Shown here one piece after another: positions 23,146 through 33,007 of a stretch of 64,000 bases of DNA. The stretch comes from Ensifer sesbaniae (GTDB lineage Bacteria; Pseudomonadota; Alphaproteobacteria; Rhizobiales; Rhizobiaceae). The notes beneath the pieces are model-generated. The model did no database searches. It was given only the letters and a program-made list of their open reading frames with translations, and was not told where the DNA came from. Within the stretch, counting starts at the first letter, position 1. Each line of letters starts with the position of its first letter. A program made the translations under genes and the position numbers. The DNA is taken from positions 316,029 to 380,028 of the forward strand of contig NZ_JABEKU010000003.1 of NCBI RefSeq assembly GCF_013283665.1. The letters run 5' to 3'.

Positions 23146-26070
23146 ATGGTTGAGGACGCGCTGAAGCTTCGCACCGAGCTGCCGAGGCCCGATGTCAGCG
23201 CCGAGGAGGCGCGGGCGCTGCTGGCCGAGCACTACGGTCTGTCAGGCACGATCAGCGAACTCGGCAGCCAGCAGGACCGCAACTATCGCATCGATACCGG
23301 CGAGCGGCGCTATGTCTTGAAAATCTGCCGTGCGGAATATGGAGCGCTCGAACTCGAGGCCCAGAATGCGGCCTTAGAGCACTTGTCCCAGCGCCTGACT
23401 TCGGCGCGTGTTGCGGAAGTGGTGCCTTCGCTCAAGGGCGAGGCGATCGAGAGCGTTACCGTTCGCGACCAGGCCTACCGCATCCGCCTGCTGAATTTTC
23501 TCGATGGCGAGCCGCTCACCCGGCGCAAGCATCTCTCGCGTGAAGCCGTTTCCGCGCTCGGAGACCTGGCCGGGCGGCTGGCCGCCGCGCTGCAGGACTT
23601 CGAGCATCCCGGGCTTGAACGCGAGCTGCAATGGGACGTGCGCCGCGCCGGTCCCGTCGTGCTCCATCTTCTCGCCGACATGCCGGATCAGCAGCGCAAG
23701 AAGCGGATCGCCGAAATTATGGTCGGCGCGATGCGGCGTCTGCAGCCGCTCACGGCGGAACTGCGCGTCCAGGCGATCCATCATGATGTCACCGATGACA
23801 ATGTGGTGAGCCAGCCGGATGCGGCCGGCCGTCCGATCCCGGATGGCGTCATCGATTTCGGCGATATCCTGAAGGGGTGGCTGGTTGCCGAACTTGCGGT
23901 CACCTGCGCCTCGCTGCTCCATCACGCCGATGGCGACCCCTGGTTCATCCTGCCGGCGGTCAAGGCGTTTCATGCGGCGTGCCCGCTGACCGAAGCGGAA
24001 CTGAAGGCGCTCTGGCCGCTGATCGTCGCCCGCGCCGCCGTGCTCATCGCAAGCTCCGAGCACCAGCTTTCCCGCGAGCCCGACAACGCCTATGTCGAGG
24101 GCAATGCCGCGCATGAGCGGGAGATCTTCGATGTTGCGACCTCGGTTCCGCCGGCGGTGATGGAACACGCCATCCTGACGGCGGCGGGGCTTTCCCCCGC
24201 GTTGACGCCTGTCACGGGAGAAGGCCTGATCCGGGGGCTCGGGCCGACCGACGTGCGTCCGATCGACCTGTCGATCCTGAGCCCGCTGTTGCCGGAGGAA
24301 CGCTGGCAGCACCAGGGGCTGCCGATTTCGCTGCTGCAGCACGCCGCCCACGCGATCGGGGTCGCGACCACCCGCTACGGCGAGTACCGGATGACCGAAA
24401 CGCAACGCAGATCGCCGAAGCCCGACCCGACGCTGGCGCTGCATGTCGACATCTGCCTGGAAGCGGGCCGCGAGATCGTTGCCCCGTTTGCGGGGCGCAT
24501 CATCCGGCAGGACGGGCTGCTGGTTCTGGACGGAGCCGAGGCGAGCCTTTTCCTTGAAGGCGTCGAAGTCGGTGGCGAAATCGAGGAGACCGTCGCCGCC
24601 GGTGACGTGGTCGGTGTCGTCTCGGGTGAGCAGCAGACCTATGGCCTGATCCGCGTGCAGCTTTGCCGCGAGCACGGCCTCGTTCCGCCGCTCTTCGTGA
24701 TGCCGCATCAGGCGGAGGCGTGGAAGGCCTTGTGCCCGTCGCCGGCCGCCGTCCTCGGCTTCGAATGCGATGCGCCGGAACCGCACAGCGACGCGCTGCT
24801 TGCCCGTCGCCGGCAGCATTTCGCCAAGCCGCAGAAGAACTACTACCGGCACCCGCCCCAGATCGAGCGCGGCTGGAAGGAATACCTCTTTGACGTCGAG
24901 GGCCGCAGCTATCTCGACATGGTCAACAACGTGACGATCCTCGGTCATGGGCATCCGCGACTGGCGTCCGCGGTCGGGCGGCAATGGTCGCTGCTCAACA
25001 CCAATTCGCGCTTCCACTATGCCTCCGTCGCCGAATTCTCGACGCGGCTGGCGGCGCTTGCGCCAGACGGGCTCGACACGGTGTTCCTGGTCAATAGCGG
25101 CTCGGAGGCGAACGATCTGGCGCTCAGGCTTGCCTGGGCCCATTCCGGCGCCCGCAACGTCGTCAGCCTGCTCGAGGCCTATCACGGCTGGACGGTTGCC
25201 AGCGACGCAGTCTCCACCTCGATCGCCGACAATCCGCAGGCGCTCGAAACACGACCGGCCTGGGTGCATCCGGTGCAGGCGCCCAACACCTATCGCGGCG
25301 AATTCCGTGGTGCCGATACGACCGACAGTTATGTCCGCGCCGTCGTCACGAAGCTTACCGAGCTCGACGCCGCCGGCGAAAAGCTTGCCGGCTTCATCTG
25401 CGAACCCGTGTACGGCAATGCCGGCGGCATTCCTTTGCCGAAGGGTTATCTCGACGCGGTCTATGCCATGGTGCGGTCACGCGGCGGCGTCTGCATCGCC
25501 GACGAGGTGCAGGTCGGCTATGGTCGTCTCGGCGACTACTTCTGGGGCTTTGAAGAGCAGGGCGTCGTTCCCGATATCATTACCGTCGCCAAGGGCATGG
25601 GCAACGGCCATCCGCTCGGCGCCGTCATCACCCGGCGCGAGATTGCCGATGCGCTGGAGAAGGAGGGGTATTTCTTCTCGTCCGCCGGCGGCAGCCCCGT
25701 CAGCTCCGTCGTCGGCCAGACCGTGCTCGACATCCTCACGGAAGAGCGGCTTCCGGAGAATGCCCGTGTCGTCGGCGGCCATCTGAAGGCGCGGCTCGAA
25801 GCGCTCGGACAACGCTTCCCGCTGATCGGCGCCGTGCACGGCATGGGGCTCTATCTCGGCGTCGAATTCGTGCGCGACCGGGAGACCCTGGTGCCGGCGA
25901 CAGAGGAGACAGCAGCGATCTGCGATCGCCTGCTCGAACTCGGTGTCATCATGCAGCCGACCGGTGACCATCTGAATGTGCTGAAGATCAAGCCACCGCT
26001 CTGCCTCAGCCGGGAGAGCGCCGACTTTTTCGCCGACATGTTGGCGCGGGTGCTGGAGGACGGCTGGTAA
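23146..26070 (+). CDS. Kinase-degenerate M23-class III PLP fusion (phospholyase-like)
   Basis: A 974-aa three-part enzyme. Residues 1-350 are an APH-type kinase: K59 (YVLKI), catalytic D214 and N219 (IHHDVTDDN), D237-F-G. Residues about 420-530 correspond to an M23/LytM-like region whose zinc motifs are lost (no HxH; GLIRVQL instead). Residues 560-974 are a class III PLP enzyme with D786 (IADEVQ) and PLP lysine K816 (VAKGMGNGHP), closest by pattern to AGXT2L-type phospholyases. In humans separate kinase and phospholyase act successively on hydroxylysine; by analogy this protein could phosphorylate an amino alcohol and eliminate phosphate and ammonia. It follows hutC on the same strand, 114 bp apart. 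Confidence 0.85.
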   Translation: MVEDALKLRTELPRPDVSAEEARALLAEHYGLSGTISELGSQQDRNYRIDTGERRYVLKICRAEYGALELEAQNAALEHLSQRLTSARVAEVVPSLKGEAIESVTVRDQAYRIRLLNFLDGEPLTRRKHLSREAVSALGDLAGRLAAALQDFEHPGLERELQWDVRRAGPVVLHLLADMPDQQRKKRIAEIMVGAMRRLQPLTAELRVQAIHHDVTDDNVVSQPDAAGRPIPDGVIDFGDILKGWLVAELAVTCASLLHHADGDPWFILPAVKAFHAACPLTEAELKALWPLIVARAAVLIASSEHQLSREPDNAYVEGNAAHEREIFDVATSVPPAVMEHAILTAAGLSPALTPVTGEGLIRGLGPTDVRPIDLSILSPLLPEERWQHQGLPISLLQHAAHAIGVATTRYGEYRMTETQRRSPKPDPTLALHVDICLEAGREIVAPFAGRIIRQDGLLVLDGAEASLFLEGVEVGGEIEETVAAGDVVGVVSGEQQTYGLIRVQLCREHGLVPPLFVMPHQAEAWKALCPSPAAVLGFECDAPEPHSDALLARRRQHFAKPQKNYYRHPPQIERGWKEYLFDVEGRSYLDMVNNVTILGHGHPRLASAVGRQWSLLNTNSRFHYASVAEFSTRLAALAPDGLDTVFLVNSGSEANDLALRLAWAHSGARNVVSLLEAYHGWTVASDAVSTSIADNPQALETRPAWVHPVQAPNTYRGEFRGADTTDSYVRAVVTKLTELDAAGEKLAGFICEPVYGNAGGIPLPKGYLDAVYAMVRSRGGVCIADEVQVGYGRLGDYFWGFEEQGVVPDIITVAKGMGNGHPLGAVITRREIADALEKEGYFFSSAGGSPVSSVVGQTVLDILTEERLPENARVVGGHLKARLEALGQRFPLIGAVHGMGLYLGVEFVRDRETLVPATEETAAICDRLLELGVIMQPTGDHLNVLKIKPPLCLSRESADFFADMLARVLEDGW

Positions 26071-26100
26071 AGCCATCGGTGGCACTGCCGCCGAGCCAGG

Positions 26101-27117
26101 CTACCAGCCGGCGAAATCCGCCAGCACTGTGTCAGAAACACGACCGGCGCCCACATCGTCGAAGGCCTGGTCGAGGATATCGAGTGCCGCGTCGATGTCC
26201 TGAACGGTGATCGTCAGCGGCGGCGTCATCTCCAGCACGTTCGAATTCATGCCGACATAGTAGACGACGAGGCCGAGCTCATAGGCGCGGTAGACGAGCT
26301 TGGCCGTTTCACGCGATGCCGGCGTTCGGTTCTGACTGTTGGTGACGAGCTCGACGCCGCAGGCAAGCCCGCGCCCGCGAACATCGCCGATCAGGCGATG
26401 ACGTTCGGCAAGGCGCTGCAGACCCTGACGGAGCCGCTCACCCTTGCGCTCCGCCTCCCGCGCAAGCTCTTCGCGTTCGATGGTTTCGAGGACCGCCAGG
26501 CCGGCGGCAGCGGAGATCGGGTTGCCGTGCAGCGTCTGCATGGCGAAGGCATTGGCGCAGTCGAGCACCTTGGCCGGACCGATCGCGGCGGAGAGCGGCA
26601 GCCCGCCGCCAAGGCCCTTGCCGATCGTCAGGATGTCGGGGACGAAATCCTCATGCTCGAAGCAATGCAGCCGGCCGCTGCGACCGAGGCCGACTTTCAC
26701 CTCGTCACAGACGACGAGCACGCCGTATTCACGGCAGATCTCGGCAAATGCCCGGAAGAAGCCGGGCGGCGGAACGATCAGGCCGCCATCGGACTGGATC
26801 GGTTCGATGAAGGCGGCCGCGAACCGTTCCGGCGCCGCTTCGAGCGGCTGGCGCAATTCGTCGAGGATCGCGCCGCCCGTCGGGTCGTCGCGATAGGGTC
26901 GGTAGGGGTCGGGATAGGGGAGCAGGAGCAGGCCGTCGGCCTTCGCCGCGCCTGCCTGGACGCTATGGCCGGAGAACGCCATCGAGCCCGTGGTGCAACC
27001 GTGATAGGCGCCGACGAAAGCAATGACGCCCGTGCGGCCCGTCGCCTTGATGACGGCGCGGAAGACGGCCTCGTTGGCATCGGAACCGGAATGGCCGAAC
27101 CAGACCTTGTTGTCGCC
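26101..27117 (-). pseudogene. 3' fragment of a class III aminotransferase gene
   Basis: The leftward frame encodes about 338 residues of a class III aminotransferase: GHSGSDANEAV, AYHGCTTGSM, CDEVKVGLGRSG and PLP-lysine motif TIGKGLGGGLPL. Roughly the first 90-100 residues are missing. Upstream the frame runs into glutamine synthetase sequence read out of frame, so no native start or ribosome site remains. The junction is at about 27110-27125. In an intact operon it would transaminate a product of the synthetase pathway. Its stop lies 31 bp from the convergent kinase-phospholyase gene. Confidence 0.88.
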
Positions 27118-28055
27118 TCGCGGTTCTTTTCGCCGAGGCAGGTGTAAGCGGCGCTCCAATGGTGCGGCACGAGCCGCATGTAGGAGAGCACCGACGGAGC
27201 GGTAAAGGCGGTCAGCGCCGGCAGGTGCTTGACGACACCGGCGGCGAAGGAGCCGGCGGCCTTGGAAAGCCTGCCGGGACGCGAGGCATCGAAGGTCACC
27301 GGATTGCCGTCGAGATCGGTGAAGCTCACATGCAGGTGCACGCCGTTGCCGACGCCGCTGGCGGATGTCTTCGGCGCGAAGCTCGCATTCCAGCCGAAGA
27401 GGGCGGCGACTTCCTTGGTGATCGCGCGGATGGTGGCTCCACGATCGGCGGCCGTCAGCGCGTCGGCCGGGCGGCAGGTGATTTCAAACTGGTCCTTGCC
27501 ATATTCCGGCAGGAACATTTCCGGCTCGGCGCCGGCTTCCTGCAGCGCCGTCATCAGCAGCGGGCCGAAGGGCTCGGCGCGGCGCTGGGCGCGCAGGCCG
27601 AAGGAGGGAGCATCCGGCCAGTCGACGCCGAGCAGCTGGAACTCCTGCTCGACGGCGGAGATGACCTTGAGGCCGGCGTCCTCGTACTCCTTCAGCGTCC
27701 GTTTCAGGAAGCTGCGCACGCAGCAGTCCCAGGCATTGCCCTGCAGGTCGGTGATATCGGAGTGATAGAAATGCAGCGGCGTTTCGTCGGGCAGGCAGGT
27801 GACGCGCGCCTTGCTGTTGGGGTCGGCGATCAGCCGAAGGTCGCCGGCCGAGCCCCAGGGATTGTTCTCGGCAATCTGGTCGAAGGGCGTCAGCGCCAGG
27901 TTGGCCGGTACCCAGCCGACGCCCTTGCGCAGGTAGTCGTCGATCTGTGCGGCGGCGAAGCTGCGGCCGCGGGTGATGCCGGCGATATCGGTCGTGACGA
28001 AGGTGGCGAGTTCCGTCAGTTCGGCGGCCGCCGTGCCATTGTTGGTTTCGGTCAT
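27113..28055 (-). pseudogene. 5' fragment of a glutamine synthetase-family gene
   Basis: The first 314 codons encode a type III/gamma-glutamylation-type glutamine synthetase: VEQEFQLLG, GKDQFEITCRPADAL, GNGVHLHVSFTDLDGNP (metal and ATP site) and PHHWSAAYTCLGEKNREA. Directly after NREA the sequence switches into aminotransferase coding in another frame, so about 130 C-terminal residues, including the end of the active site, are lost. Translation would continue about 110 residues in a wrong frame. Enzymes of this family start catabolism of amines by gamma-glutamylation; the gene is inactivated here. Confidence 0.88.
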
Positions 28056-28092
28056 GGGTTCCCCTCTTGTCTCTGTTTTCTTCGGCGGCGAT

Positions 28093-28755
28093 CTAGGCTT
28101 GGCGCAGGCCGTTCAGGCGGCTGACGACGGTGTCGGTGTCGGTCGTCCAGCAATAGCCGGCATAGGCGCGCAGTGCTGCGTCGTGGCGCTGCTCGCTGTA
28201 GGTGGCGCAGGCATCGTTGACGACGGTGACGAGGTAGCCGCGGTCGGCGGCATCGCGCACGGCCATGTCGACGCACTGGTCGGTGATGACGCCGGCGATG
28301 ATCAGGTAGCGGGTGTTGAGGTTGCGCAGGATGTAGTCGATGTTGGTCGAGTTGAAGACGCCGGACGACGTCTTCGGCAACACGATCTCGTTGTCGACTG
28401 GCGCGAGTTCCGGAATGACCTGGCCCTCGGGCGCGCCCTTCGGCACGTGCATGTCCGAGAGCTTGTGGTCGAGCGAACGGTCGCGGCCGTCGAGCGTCAG
28501 GCTCTCTATGATCGTGTGCAGCACCTCGCAGCCAGCCTTTCGGGCCGCTTCCAGAATACGGACCTGGTTGGGAATGACGGTCTGGCGCAGGCGCCTGTGG
28601 TAATAGCTGTCGGCATCCTGCGGGTGGGTCGGGTCGAGGTTCGGCTCGCACCAGATGCGCTGCATGTCGACGAACAGCAGCGAGGTGCGCCCAGCCTCAT
28701 AGGCACTGTCGCGCCTCAAGAGATCGTCGCCAACCTTTACAGTGATCGCACTCAT
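28093..28755 (-). CDS. Isochorismatase-like cysteine hydrolase
   Basis: A 220-aa cysteine hydrolase with the family triad: D in SLLFVDMQ, K in VLPKTSSGVF, and C in GVITDQCVDMAVRDA with its cis-peptide. Such enzymes split amides or N-carbamoyl compounds. The ATG at 28755 has GAGGAG upstream. It is the second gene of the operon that begins with rpiR and continues into the broken synthetase-aminotransferase pair, so it probably served the same amine or amide degradation. Confidence 0.9.
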   Translation of the reverse strand: MSAITVKVGDDLLRRDSAYEAGRTSLLFVDMQRIWCEPNLDPTHPQDADSYYHRRLRQTVIPNQVRILEAARKAGCEVLHTIIESLTLDGRDRSLDHKLSDMHVPKGAPEGQVIPELAPVDNEIVLPKTSSGVFNSTNIDYILRNLNTRYLIIAGVITDQCVDMAVRDAADRGYLVTVVNDACATYSEQRHDAALRAYAGYCWTTDTDTVVSRLNGLRQA

Positions 28756-28801
28756 TCGAAGTCTCCTCGGTTTGTCTGGTTCGCCATGACGGCGGAAAGG
28801 C

Positions 28802-29683
28802 TCAGCGGTCGTCCTCGACCTGCGGATTGAAGGCGTCCTCGGTGATGGCGTAGCCGCGGCGCAGTTCCTCCATGCGCTCGATGCGGCTGCGCGACTGGGT
28901 GGCAAGGCGGGCGGTCAGCGCCGCGATCAGCGCCTCGGTCTGGGCGATCGCCGGCACCATGGTGTCGTAGGGCGAGACCGTGTCGACCGGCGCCATCAGC
29001 GTCACGGTGGCGAAATCGGCGATCGGCGAGACCCAGCGGTCGGTGAAGAGCACGATGCGCGCACCTTGCGCCGCCGCCTGGCGGGCGAAGCGGATCGTGT
29101 CGTTCTGGTAGCGGCGGTAGTCGTAGACGAAGAGCACGTCGCGCTTGCCGAGATCGACGAGCTGGTCGACCTGATCGGCCTGACTTCCGTTGATCCAGCG
29201 CGTATCGCCGCGCAGCTGCTTCATGTGCGACCAGAGCAGGCCGGCGAGAAAGCCGCTGAAACGGCCGCCGAGGCAGTGGATGCGGGCGCCCATGTCGGCT
29301 GCGGCATCGACGGCGGCCTCGAAATCTTCCGAAGGCAGCATCTGCATCGAGGATTCGAGCGCATGGATGCTGGCGCGCAGGAAGTACTGGTAGAAGTTCT
29401 CCTGCTCCAGCGACGGCCGCCGTTCGTCCAGCATTGAGAGCGGCGAACTCATGCGCTCCTGCACTTCGCTGAGCAGCGCCTTCTGGAATTCCGGATAGCC
29501 CTCGAAGCCGAGCTTGTTGGCAAAGCGCACGACGGTCGGATTGCTGACGCCGGCGGTCGCGGCGAGATGCGCGACCGTGTTCAGGCCCGCTGCCGGATAG
29601 TTCGACAGCAACTGCCTCACGATCTTCAGTTCCGAGCGCGTGAAGGTGATCGCGCCGTCTGTCAGTCGGTCCCGGATTGCCAC
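28802..29683 (-). CDS. RpiR-family transcriptional regulator
   Basis: The 293-aa protein has an N-terminal RpiR helix-turn-helix (LNTVAHLAATAGVSNPTVVRFANKLGF-type pattern) and a C-terminal SIS domain (HCLGGRFSGFLAGLL, VLFVYDYRRYQ). A GTG at 29683 is chosen since GGGAGG lies eight bases upstream; the longer frame begins inside the divergent promoter. It is divergent from the LivMG transporter operon, and heads the hydrolase-synthetase-aminotransferase operon, so it probably controls both uptake and degradation of one substrate. Confidence 0.88.
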   Translation of the reverse strand: MAIRDRLTDGAITFTRSELKIVRQLLSNYPAAGLNTVAHLAATAGVSNPTVVRFANKLGFEGYPEFQKALLSEVQERMSSPLSMLDERRPSLEQENFYQYFLRASIHALESSMQMLPSEDFEAAVDAAADMGARIHCLGGRFSGFLAGLLWSHMKQLRGDTRWINGSQADQVDQLVDLGKRDVLFVYDYRRYQNDTIRFARQAAAQGARIVLFTDRWVSPIADFATVTLMAPVDTVSPYDTMVPAIAQTEALIAALTARLATQSRSRIERMEELRRGYAITEDAFNPQVEDDR

Positions 29684-29772
29684 GATTTCTGCCTCCCAAA
29701 AATGATGGCGTGAACCCCAATTTCTACTTTTTGTTACAGAATTGCTAGCAGAGAATGTTTTTTGAAACAAGA

Positions 29773-29800
29773 TTGACATTTGATCGATCTGCGATAACGT
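29773..29800 (+). promoter_or_regulatory. Sigma70-type promoter of the Liv-type operon
   Basis: TTGACA at 29773-29778 and TAACGT at 29795-29800 are 16 bases apart, 63 bp upstream of the chosen start at 29863. The rest of the 179-bp divergent region is AT-rich near 29725-29770 and likely carries the RpiR site, though no clear palindrome was found. Confidence 0.55.
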
Positions 29801-29862
29801 TCATTTCGGGAACGGGCCCGAGCCAAAAATATGAGGCGGGCCGAAAATTTGGGGGAATGCGG

Positions 29863-31734
29863 ATGGTGCGCGTCAGGCGAGAAACCGTCTTTGGTATCCT
29901 TGTAACGTCGCTGCCGCTTCTGGCCGCCGCCGTGGTCGCCTCGCTGTTCTTTCCGGGCAGCGGCGAGCGCCTGGTGACGCTCTACATGATCAACGTCATC
30001 GCCGTGCTCGGCATCGGCATCTATGCCGGCAATTCCGGCATCGTTTCCTTTGGCCACGTCGGCTTCATGGCGATCGGCGCCTATGCGTCGGGCCTGTTGA
30101 CGCTCAACCCGATCATCCAGAAGACGGCGCTGCCGCACCTGCCGGAATGGCTGGCGGGCATCGGTATGCCCTTCGTCCCGGCGCTTATGCTTGCGCTGGT
30201 CGTGGTCGCCTTGGTCGCGGTGCTGATCGGTATTCCGGTCGCGCGCCTCGGCGGCTCATCGGCCTCGATCGCCACCCTCGGCTTCCTCGTCATCATACAT
30301 GTCGTGCTCGTCGCCTCGACCGACTTCACCCGCGGCAGCCAGACCTTTTTCGGCATTCCGCGCGCCGTCAATCTCTGGGTGGCGCTGCCCTTTGCCATCG
30401 CGGCCGTCGCGGTCGCGCGCCTCTACCGGGATTCGAGTGCCGGCCTGAAGCTCCGGGCCTCGCGCGAGGACGAGATTGCCTCGGCCGCTGTCGGCGTCAA
30501 CGTCAAGCTGCACCGCTTCTTCGCCTGGGTTCTGGGTGCCCTGCTTGCCGGTGCTGCCGGCGCGCTGCTTGCGCATTTCCTCGGCGCCTTCTCGCCCAAG
30601 GACTTCTATTTCAACCTGACCTTCATGCTCTTGGCGATGCTGATCCTTGGCGGCATCACCACGGTCTCGGGCGCCGTCGGCGGCGCTGCGGTGATCATGC
30701 TGATCGTTGAATTGTTGCGTAAGCTCGAAGGCGGCGTCGATCTCGGCTTTCTGAAGCTGCCGACGGTCTTCGGCCTCACCGACATCGGCATTGGTGTTGC
30801 GATCCTCGTGGTGATGTATCGCCTGCAGGACGGCCTCTTCGGCGTGCGCGAGCTCGACGAGCGTTTCGGCTGGTTCAAGCGCTTCGCTTCAAAAAGCGTC
30901 GTCAGCTCTGCGTCGGCAGTGGCTACCCCTTCAGCCGGTCAGGGCGTGCTTCAAGTCGAAAACCTCGGCAAGAGGTTTGCCGGGCTCGTGGCGCTGGAGA
31001 ACGCCAACTTCGAGATCAGGCCCGGTCTCGTCACCGGCCTCATCGGCCCGAACGGTGCCGGCAAGTCGACTTTGATCAACAGCGTTTCCGGCGTCGTTCC
31101 GCCGTCGACTGGCCGCGTCTTGATCGACGGGCAAGATGTCGCGTCGCTCGCCGTTCACGCCGTTCCGGTCGCGGGTCTCGCCCGCACCTTCCAGAACATC
31201 CGCCTGTTCAAGAACCTGACGGTGCTCGAAAACGTCACGGTCGCGGCAAGTGCGCTGAAGTCGGGTGAGGATCCGGCGGCGCGCGCCCTGACGGTGCTGG
31301 CGGAAGTTGGGCTCGAGGACTTTGCCGACAGGCTGGCCGGCACGCTTTCCTATGGGGCCCAACGTCGCCTGGAGATCGCCCGCGCCCTGGCGCTGAAGCC
31401 GCGCTACCTGCTGCTCGACGAGCCGGCCGCGGGCATGAACCCGGCCGAAACCGAGGAACTGATGCATGTGCTCGACCGCATCCGCACGAAGTACCGCCTC
31501 GGGCTGCTTGTCGTCGAGCACGATCTGAAGCTGATCATGCGGCTCTGCGATGTCGTCGTCGTGCTCAACAAGGGCCAGCAGATCGCCATCGGCACGCCGG
31601 CGGAGATCCAGGCCAATCCTGAAGTCATCGAGGCCTATATCGGTCGCCGCCGCTCATCGGCGCAGGCGCGAAGCGAGCAGGGGGAAGTCTCCGGGTTGCC
31701 GTCCAGCGCGCCGGGTCTGCACAATCCTGCATAA
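29863..31734 (+). CDS. Fused branched-chain-type ABC permease and ATPase (LivM-LivG)
   Basis: One 623-aa protein joins the LivM-type inner-membrane permease (residues 1-335, about nine helices, with the GNSGIVSFGHVGFMAIGAYASG signature) to the LivG-type ATPase (about 365-600: GPNGAGKST, LSYGAQRRLEIARAL, LLLDEPAAGMNP) through a Ser/Ala linker. The ATG at 29863 has GGGGG seven bases upstream. It forms an importer with the downstream binding protein, LivF and LivH. Fusion of these two subunits is uncommon but consistent with normal transporter stoichiometry. Confidence 0.92.
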   Translation: MVRVRRETVFGILVTSLPLLAAAVVASLFFPGSGERLVTLYMINVIAVLGIGIYAGNSGIVSFGHVGFMAIGAYASGLLTLNPIIQKTALPHLPEWLAGIGMPFVPALMLALVVVALVAVLIGIPVARLGGSSASIATLGFLVIIHVVLVASTDFTRGSQTFFGIPRAVNLWVALPFAIAAVAVARLYRDSSAGLKLRASREDEIASAAVGVNVKLHRFFAWVLGALLAGAAGALLAHFLGAFSPKDFYFNLTFMLLAMLILGGITTVSGAVGGAAVIMLIVELLRKLEGGVDLGFLKLPTVFGLTDIGIGVAILVVMYRLQDGLFGVRELDERFGWFKRFASKSVVSSASAVATPSAGQGVLQVENLGKRFAGLVALENANFEIRPGLVTGLIGPNGAGKSTLINSVSGVVPPSTGRVLIDGQDVASLAVHAVPVAGLARTFQNIRLFKNLTVLENVTVAASALKSGEDPAARALTVLAEVGLEDFADRLAGTLSYGAQRRLEIARALALKPRYLLLDEPAAGMNPAETEELMHVLDRIRTKYRLGLLVVEHDLKLIMRLCDVVVVLNKGQQIAIGTPAEIQANPEVIEAYIGRRRSSAQARSEQGEVSGLPSSAPGLHNPA

Positions 31735-31755
31735 TCAAGAGAGGGAACTTTTCAG

Positions 31756-32919
31756 ATGAAAAAGAACGTCAAGGCCCTGTGCCTCACCACCATGCTCGGC
31801 GGTTTCATGCTGTCGCCGCTGCCGGCGCTTGCGGAAGACCTGGTCATTGGCCTTGCGACTGCGCAGACCGGCGGTCTCGCGCCCTATGACCAGCCGTCGC
31901 TGAAGGGCCTGGAAATGGCCGTCGAGGAGATCAACGCGGCCGGCGGTGCGGCCGGCAAGTTCCCGATCAAACTCGTCGCCAAGGATACCCGCTCGGATGC
32001 GGCCCAGACGGCGCTGGTGGCACAGGAGCTGGTCGACCAGGGCGTCAAGATCATGATTACGCCCTGCGACGCCGATCCGTCGATTGCCGCCGGCCAGGTG
32101 ACCCAGGCCGCTCAGATCCCGGCCTTCTCCTTCTGCGCGACGACACCGACCATGCCGCTCGCCGTCGGCGACTACATGTTCGGCAACTATCCGGCCGACA
32201 ACGTCCAGGCCTCGGTGCTTGCGACCTATGCCATCGAGAAGGGTTACAAGAAGGCCTACATCCTGAAGTCGCCCGACAGCGCCTATACGCTGAAGCTGCC
32301 TGAGTATTTCGCCGCCGCCTTCACCGCCAAGGGCGGCGAGCTCTTGGGCGAGGGCACCTTCAGCATGGGCCAGCAGGATTTCGGCGCCGAAGTCACCAAG
32401 ATCAAGGCGATGAACCCGGCGCCGGACGTCATCATGACAGCGGCCTACGAGCCTGATTTCCCTGCCTTCATCCGCCAGCTGCGCGGCGCCGGTGTGACGA
32501 TCCCGATCCTCGGCAGCGACGGCATCGACTCGCCGACCACCTTCGGCCTTGGCGCGACCGTCGACGGCGTCGTCTTCACCACCGCCGGCTTTGCCAGCGA
32601 AGGCAGCCCGCTCGCCGACTTCAACGTGAAGTACAAGGAGAAGTTCGGCCAGGTGCCGGACACGGTCTATATCGCCAACGGCTACGACCTCGGCAAGGTG
32701 ATCGACGCGGCGGTGACGGAAGCCAACAGCACCGATCCGGTCGCGATCCGCAACGCGATCGCCTCGCTCGAAAACGTCCAGGGCGTGACCGGCCCGATCA
32801 GCTATGCCGGCACGCAGGGCATGCCGCTGCGCGCGGTGTCGCTGGTGCGCATCGAAGGCGGCAACCGCGAACTGATCAGCCAGGGCGTACCGGCGGCCGC
32901 CGATATTCCGGCTCCCTGA
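31756..32919 (+). CDS. Periplasmic branched-chain-type substrate-binding protein
   Basis: The 387-aa protein has a Sec signal peptide (KALCLTTMLGGFMLSPLPALA) and the type I periplasmic binding fold: VIGLATAQTGGLAPYDQP, LKGLEMAVEEINAAGGA, and ITPCDADPSIAAGQV. The cysteine at CDAD and others could form a disulfide. It lies 21 bp after the LivMG fusion. The ligand is not predictable; the context of an amine/amide degradation operon suggests an amino-acid or amide. Confidence 0.92.
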   Translation: MKKNVKALCLTTMLGGFMLSPLPALAEDLVIGLATAQTGGLAPYDQPSLKGLEMAVEEINAAGGAAGKFPIKLVAKDTRSDAAQTALVAQELVDQGVKIMITPCDADPSIAAGQVTQAAQIPAFSFCATTPTMPLAVGDYMFGNYPADNVQASVLATYAIEKGYKKAYILKSPDSAYTLKLPEYFAAAFTAKGGELLGEGTFSMGQQDFGAEVTKIKAMNPAPDVIMTAAYEPDFPAFIRQLRGAGVTIPILGSDGIDSPTTFGLGATVDGVVFTTAGFASEGSPLADFNVKYKEKFGQVPDTVYIANGYDLGKVIDAAVTEANSTDPVAIRNAIASLENVQGVTGPISYAGTQGMPLRAVSLVRIEGGNRELISQGVPAAADIPAP

Positions 32920-33007
32920 TCCGCTTTCATCTGGCGATCCCTGCTTTGTCGGGGATAGCTCCCGCTGCCTGCGCCGCCTCGCAATTCATGGCAAGGACTT
33001 TGCCCCG

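Noticed and set aside
23374-25269. Leftward 631-codon frame
   Set aside because: Antisense shadow of the kinase-PLP fusion, which has clear domains.
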